This document shows, piece by piece, positions 60,726 to 64,000 of a DNA stretch of 64,000 bases. The notes below the pieces were generated by a model. The model was given only the letters and a program-made list of their open reading frames with translations. It made no database searches and was not told where the DNA came from. This stretch comes from Ruminococcus sp. GTDB lineage: Bacteria > Bacillota > Clostridia > Oscillospirales > Ruminococcaceae. Where the stretch lies: positions 53,540 through 117,539 of the forward strand of contig JAIDUG010000034.1 in NCBI GenBank assembly GCA_029060305.1, given 5' to 3'. Each line of letters opens with the position of its first letter. Position 1 is the stretch's first letter. Position numbers and translations under genes: made by a program.

Positions 60726-61847
60726 TCAGTCCCCCCTGATTTTTCCGTTTTCCATGTGAATAATTTTTCCCTTTATTTCCGGAAGCAATGCACTTTCGTT
60801 GCAAGTAGTTATAAATACCTGCATATTCTTTATTATGTCGAATATGAATTTCTGTCGTTTTTCGTCAAGTTCTCCCATTACGTCGTCAAGAAATACAACT
60901 GGTGCATCTTCAGATTTTTTCCCGAAAATCTCAGCCTGTGCGAGTTTCATGACAAGTGCTGTACTTTTTATCTGTCCCTGTGAACCGTATTCCCGAACAC
61001 TCAAACCATTTATTTTTATTAAAATCTCATCACGGTTTATTCCGGTATGAGTTGTACCGGTTTTTATGTCATATGCGGAAGTTTCACGCAATTTCCTGAA
61101 ATATATGTCTATTGCTTTTTCGTCAAGCGGTTTCTTGAAATCCTCTTTCTTGTAAACATTGGATTTATATTCAAGTTCAAGATTTTCAGTACCACCTGAT
61201 AATGTATGATACAATCTTCCGCATATTTCATTTATCTGTTTTACGTAATCATTCCGCATATATGAAATAAATGCTCCTTCAATTGCTAACTGTTTGTCCC
61301 ATACTTCCAAAATGTCAATTTTTGTTATGCCGTTCATGATTTCTTTCAGTAAAGCGTTACGATGATTTATGAGTATGTTATGTTTATTCAGGTGCAGAAC
61401 AGAAATCGGATTCAGTTGTGATGATGCCATGTCTATGAAATTTCGACGTTTTTCCGGAGAGCCTTTTATAATATCTACGTCATCAGGTATGAATACTATA
61501 CACTTGAAAACATCAAATAAAGCCTTTGTTCCTTTTTGTCTTACACCGTTAAGGAAGATATTTTTTGTGCTGTTCACACCTTTGGTCATTTCAATTCTGA
61601 TTTTCTGTTCTCTTGCATTGTCACGGATTTTTATTCCGACTGTCATTTTGTTTTTGTCAATGTTTATATAATCCTTTTCTTTAGACGACCGGAAACTTTT
61701 ACAACCAGACATTATCCAAATGGCTTCAAGAAGATTAGTTTTGCCTTGTGCGTTCTGACCGGAGATTATATTATATTTTGGGTCAGGTTCAAAAGATATT
61801 CTGGAAAGATTTCTGAAACTTTCAATTTCTGTATAAGTTACAATCAA
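60726..61847 (-). CDS. recF: DNA replication and repair protein RecF
   Basis: A 373-residue SMC-like ATPase that loads RecA at gaps. Walker A GQNAQGKTNLLEAIW, signature GSQGQIKSTALVMKLAQ, Walker B VFLDDVMGELDEKRQ. Start is TTG (61847) behind GAGGTGG. Standard gene order around the origin. Confidence 0.96.
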   Translation of the reverse strand: MIVTYTEIESFRNLSRISFEPDPKYNIISGQNAQGKTNLLEAIWIMSGCKSFRSSKEKDYINIDKNKMTVGIKIRDNAREQKIRIEMTKGVNSTKNIFLNGVRQKGTKALFDVFKCIVFIPDDVDIIKGSPEKRRNFIDMASSQLNPISVLHLNKHNILINHRNALLKEIMNGITKIDILEVWDKQLAIEGAFISYMRNDYVKQINEICGRLYHTLSGGTENLELEYKSNVYKKEDFKKPLDEKAIDIYFRKLRETSAYDIKTGTTHTGINRDEILIKINGLSVREYGSQGQIKSTALVMKLAQAEIFGKKSEDAPVVFLDDVMGELDEKRQKFIFDIIKNMQVFITTCNESALLPEIKGKIIHMENGKIRGD

Positions 61848-62233
61848 CTTAAAGCCACCTCACAAGCTTTATAAGCTCCATTACTTTTCAGAGTATGTTT
61901 ATACTGCCCATACCCTGTTTCTGCCTTAGAACGTATTCTAAGTGCCTTTATGAGCATTTCTATATTGATTCCCGAGTTTATCATTACGGATAGACTTTAG
62001 ATCTCTTGGAATCAAAAATTTTTGTTGTTGCTTTACTGATTCCATAATGGAAATTGGTTCTGTTTTTGTTCTGAAAAAGTCACATCGTTTCTGAGACGTT
62101 TTAAGGCACTTTTAAGCGACTTTGAGTTTTGGTAGTATAATTGCACTATTAACATCGTACATCTGCATTAGAACGCATTCTAGATGTGTTCAGAGCGATT
62201 CGAATAACAGATTTGAATTTTTTCAGCTTATTG
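61848..62233. repeat. yaaA-recF spacer with degenerate repeats and dyads
   Basis: No convincing gene in 386 bp. Two near-identical dyads, TTAGAACGTATTCTAA (61926-61941) and TTAGAACGCATTCTAG (62168-62183), head similar 35-bp units. A weaker third unit is around 62094-62122 in the same orientation. Read on the minus strand the first two units encode matching peptides (IEMLIKALRIRSKA; IRIALNTSRMRSNA), suggesting a decayed repeated coding sequence or a structured element. Confidence 0.45.
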
Positions 62234-62443
62234 TTATTCTAAAATGATTTTCTTATTTCCGTAAGTTACTATATCTCCGGAGTGTATTTTTTTACCACGC
62301 ATAGTACAGATTTCGTCATTTACAAGAATCTGACCATTTTGAATGAGCATTTTAGCTTCACCTCCGGAATTTACCATTGATGCAAATTTCAGTAATGCGT
62401 CAAGTTTTATAAACTCTGTTGTTATTTTTACTGATTCTGTCAT
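62234..62443 (-). CDS. yaaA: S4-domain RNA-binding protein YaaA
   Basis: A 69-residue S4-domain protein (KLDALLKFASMVNSGGEAK ... GQILVNDEICTMRGKKIHSGDIV), found between dnaN and recF in most Firmicutes. It likely binds ribosomal RNA. Start at 62443 is chosen because GGAG precedes it; the longer in-frame start overlaps that RBS. Confidence 0.9.
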   Translation of the reverse strand: MTESVKITTEFIKLDALLKFASMVNSGGEAKMLIQNGQILVNDEICTMRGKKIHSGDIVTYGNKKIILE

Positions 62444-62470
62444 AATAATCAACTCCATTTCTTAAAGAAA

Positions 62471-63574
62471 TCATTTTTTTATCTGTACTGGCATTACGAG
62501 GAATATAAAACTGTTACCTTCAAGAGGAAGAATTTCAATGACTTTCATTGCTCCGTTAAAACGTATTCGTACTTTGTCACCCTCAGATGCACGTATAGCA
62601 TCAGCCATAAGTTTGTGGTTAAAACCGATTGTGATTTCTTCTCCTATAACGTTTGCTAAAAGCGAATCGTTTATTTTTCCTATACTGGTTTTGCAGTTAA
62701 GTTTTACAGTGCCGTTTCCTACTTCACAACGTATAGGAGTTTTGTTCTTTTCGTCAATTAAGAGGGAACAACGTTCAAGACTTGTAATGAAGTCACGTTT
62801 GTTTATTATGACTTCCGTTTTGTGTTCAGCGGGAATACTGCTCTTATAGTTATGGAATTTTCCTTCAAGAAGACGTGAAATTATGAATGCTTTTCCTGTT
62901 TCAAAAATGATATGACGGTCATTCGTGTAAATGGTGCATTCCTTTTCGTTGTCGTCCTTTATAAGGGAAGATACTTCAAGCAATGCTTTTCTTGGAACTA
63001 CAAACTGATAGTTTGTTTTATTGAAGATTGTCTCACATCTTATTGCAAGACGGAATCCATCAATTGCAACCATGTTAAATGAGCCATTGTTTATGTCAAA
63101 TAATTCACCTGTAAGTATGGGTTTGCTTTCATTAAGAGATGTTGCATAGATTGTCTGGTTAATCATGGATTTGAGAACTGAGTTTTTTACCTTAAAGGAA
63201 TTGTCTGAGTCTACTACTGGTAAGTCAGGATATTCTTCAGCTGACATTGCTGAAAAACTACATTCAGTTAAACTACAGGATATGTTGATTATGAGATTAT
63301 CATTTACTTCGAATGTGACTTCATCTTCTGGCATACGTTTTGTGAATTCGCTGAAAAGTCTTGAGCTTACTACAAATTCTCCTGAGTCTTCCGTTATGGA
63401 ACTGATAGATGTGTGTATTCCCATTTCGAGATTATAGCCAGTAAGTTCAATCTCGTTAGGAGATACTTTCACTTTGATACCTTCAAGGGCTGGTATTGTT
63501 GCTTTGGAAGATACAGCTTTTGAAACGTTGCTGATAGCTTCGCTGAGTTCTGTTTTGTTGCATATAAATTTCAT
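62471..63574 (-). CDS. dnaN: DNA polymerase III beta subunit (sliding clamp)
   Basis: A 367-residue clamp with three beta-clamp domains: N-terminal MKFICNKTELSEAISNVSKAV, middle ILTGELFDI, and the C-terminal end LPLEGNSFIFLVMPVQIKK, a typical ending. RBS AAAGGAA. Usually the gene after dnaA, which must lie past the right edge. Confidence 0.97.
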   Translation of the reverse strand: MKFICNKTELSEAISNVSKAVSSKATIPALEGIKVKVSPNEIELTGYNLEMGIHTSISSITEDSGEFVVSSRLFSEFTKRMPEDEVTFEVNDNLIINISCSLTECSFSAMSAEEYPDLPVVDSDNSFKVKNSVLKSMINQTIYATSLNESKPILTGELFDINNGSFNMVAIDGFRLAIRCETIFNKTNYQFVVPRKALLEVSSLIKDDNEKECTIYTNDRHIIFETGKAFIISRLLEGKFHNYKSSIPAEHKTEVIINKRDFITSLERCSLLIDEKNKTPIRCEVGNGTVKLNCKTSIGKINDSLLANVIGEEITIGFNHKLMADAIRASEGDKVRIRFNGAMKVIEILPLEGNSFIFLVMPVQIKK

Positions 63575-63593
63575 ATAGAATGTTCCTTTCGTT

Positions 63594-63625
63594 TTTCGCG
63601 TAAGCGAGTTATTTCGCGTAAGCGA
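63594..63625. repeat. Tandem palindromic repeat in the dnaN leader
   Basis: Two identical 14-mers TTTCGCGTAAGCGA with an 18-bp period (63594-63607, 63612-63625). Each contains the hairpin CGC-GTAA-GCG, and they lie just before the dnaN RBS. Confidence 0.7.
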
Positions 63626-63632
63626 TTTATAC

Positions 63633-63733
<101 letters not shown>

Positions 63734-63756
63734 ACCAAAAAACAACACAATAATAC

Positions 63757-63910
63757 TTTTAGTAGTAGTAGAGGGGGCAAATTTTTGTTGAAAACTCTTT
63801 ATTTTGCCTGTTTAAAGCCAAAAAATTCAATAGGCGTTTTGTTGAAAACTTGTTAGTATTGGTGGAAAACAGTTGAAAACTCGCCCAAATAATTGTGAAA
63901 ATTGTGATAA
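63757..63910. other. oriC: Origin unwinding module: DnaA trios, GC cluster, DnaA-box-like sites
   Basis: From left to right: AT tract, TTT, four TAG trios (63760-63771), GC cluster AGGGGGC (63772-63778), then DnaA-box-like 9-mers. These are TGTTGAAAA at 63786 and 63840, GGTGGAAAA at 63861, AGTTGAAAA at 63871, TTGTGAAAA at 63893 and TTGTGATAA at 63902. They match the reverse complement of TTATCCACA at 6-7 of 9 positions. The order fits the basal unwinding system known in Bacillus. No gene is seen from 63575 to 64000. Confidence 0.65.
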
Positions 63911-64000
63911 AAATAATTTTTTATTTTAACTTGTACATATAATCTTAACCACGTTCAATTTATAGAACTTTATACAGTAAAATATTAATCCGTTTATTAT

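Noticed and set aside
61926..62183. LexA/DinR SOS boxes upstream of recF
   Set aside because: The dyads have GAA-CGTA-TTC spacing, not GAAC-N4-GTTC, so they do not match the Gram-positive SOS box.

Overview
The window is AT-rich, densely coding DNA from a low-GC Gram-positive anaerobe, most likely a Ruminococcus-like member of the Clostridia (Oscillospiraceae). The reasons are the order dnaN-yaaA-recF-remB-gyrB-gyrA, the 2-hydroxyacyl-CoA dehydratase-type activase, YtaF, CarD, DUF4830 and LicD proteins, strong AGGAGG ribosome binding sites, and TTGACA-17-TATAAT promoters. The right end is the chromosomal replication origin: past dnaN lies a spacer with DnaA-box-like sites, a GC cluster, four TAG trios and a very AT-rich tract. 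dnaA itself must lie beyond 64000. No rRNA, tRNA, CRISPR array, transposase or integrase was recognised.

Layout. 1-2.6 kb: minus-strand lipoprotein and a GH95 glycosidase. 2.8-11.9 kb: plus-strand flippase and deoD, glycyl-tRNA synthetase, a two-gene activase/dehydratase-like system, and phosphatidylserine decarboxylase. 11.9-20.3 kb (minus): three orphan phage-type antirepressor genes (one BRO, two ORF6N) interleaved with murA, two cyclophilin-like proteins and a membrane protein. 20.6-35.2 kb (plus): alpha-glucan phosphorylase, a GH13 glucanase, a YfhO-like membrane glycosyltransferase, CarD, a small antisense-overlapped module with an XRE regulator, carB, and small proteins. 35.2-48.9 kb (minus): one long surface-polymer operon (two LicD, aminotransferase, opine dehydrogenase, cytidylyltransferase-oxidoreductase fusion, Stealth phosphotransferase, Wzy-like, pyruvyltransferase, Wzx-like, FrhB-like and ferredoxin), ending with pepV. 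49-54 kb: MsmX/UgpC-type ATPase, pseudouridine synthase, nrdR and small genes. 54-64 kb (minus): phosphoesterase, gyrA, gyrB, remB, recF, yaaA, dnaN and origin DNA.

The most unusual feature is the control region of the three antirepressor genes. Each has a strong promoter for the gene and a second strong promoter facing it 60-125 bp away. In the two ORF6N copies the mRNA leader carries an intrinsic terminator. It also carries an upstream 16-nt segment complementary to the loop and 5' arm of that terminator, as an antiterminator would be. The opposing promoter makes an antisense RNA of about 110 nt, ending at its own terminator, that covers exactly this segment. The sequence therefore predicts antisense-RNA-driven transcription attenuation of an antirepressor. 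This resembles copy-number control of pT181/pIP501 plasmids and, in logic, P1 c4 and P22 sar. The BRO locus shares the convergent promoters, the antisense terminator and a leader terminator. The second interesting region is the surface-polymer operon. It has phosphotransferases and small-molecule modifying enzymes but no recognisable classical glycosyltransferase, plus a cytidylyltransferase fused to a Gfo/Idh-like domain with a changed EKP motif.
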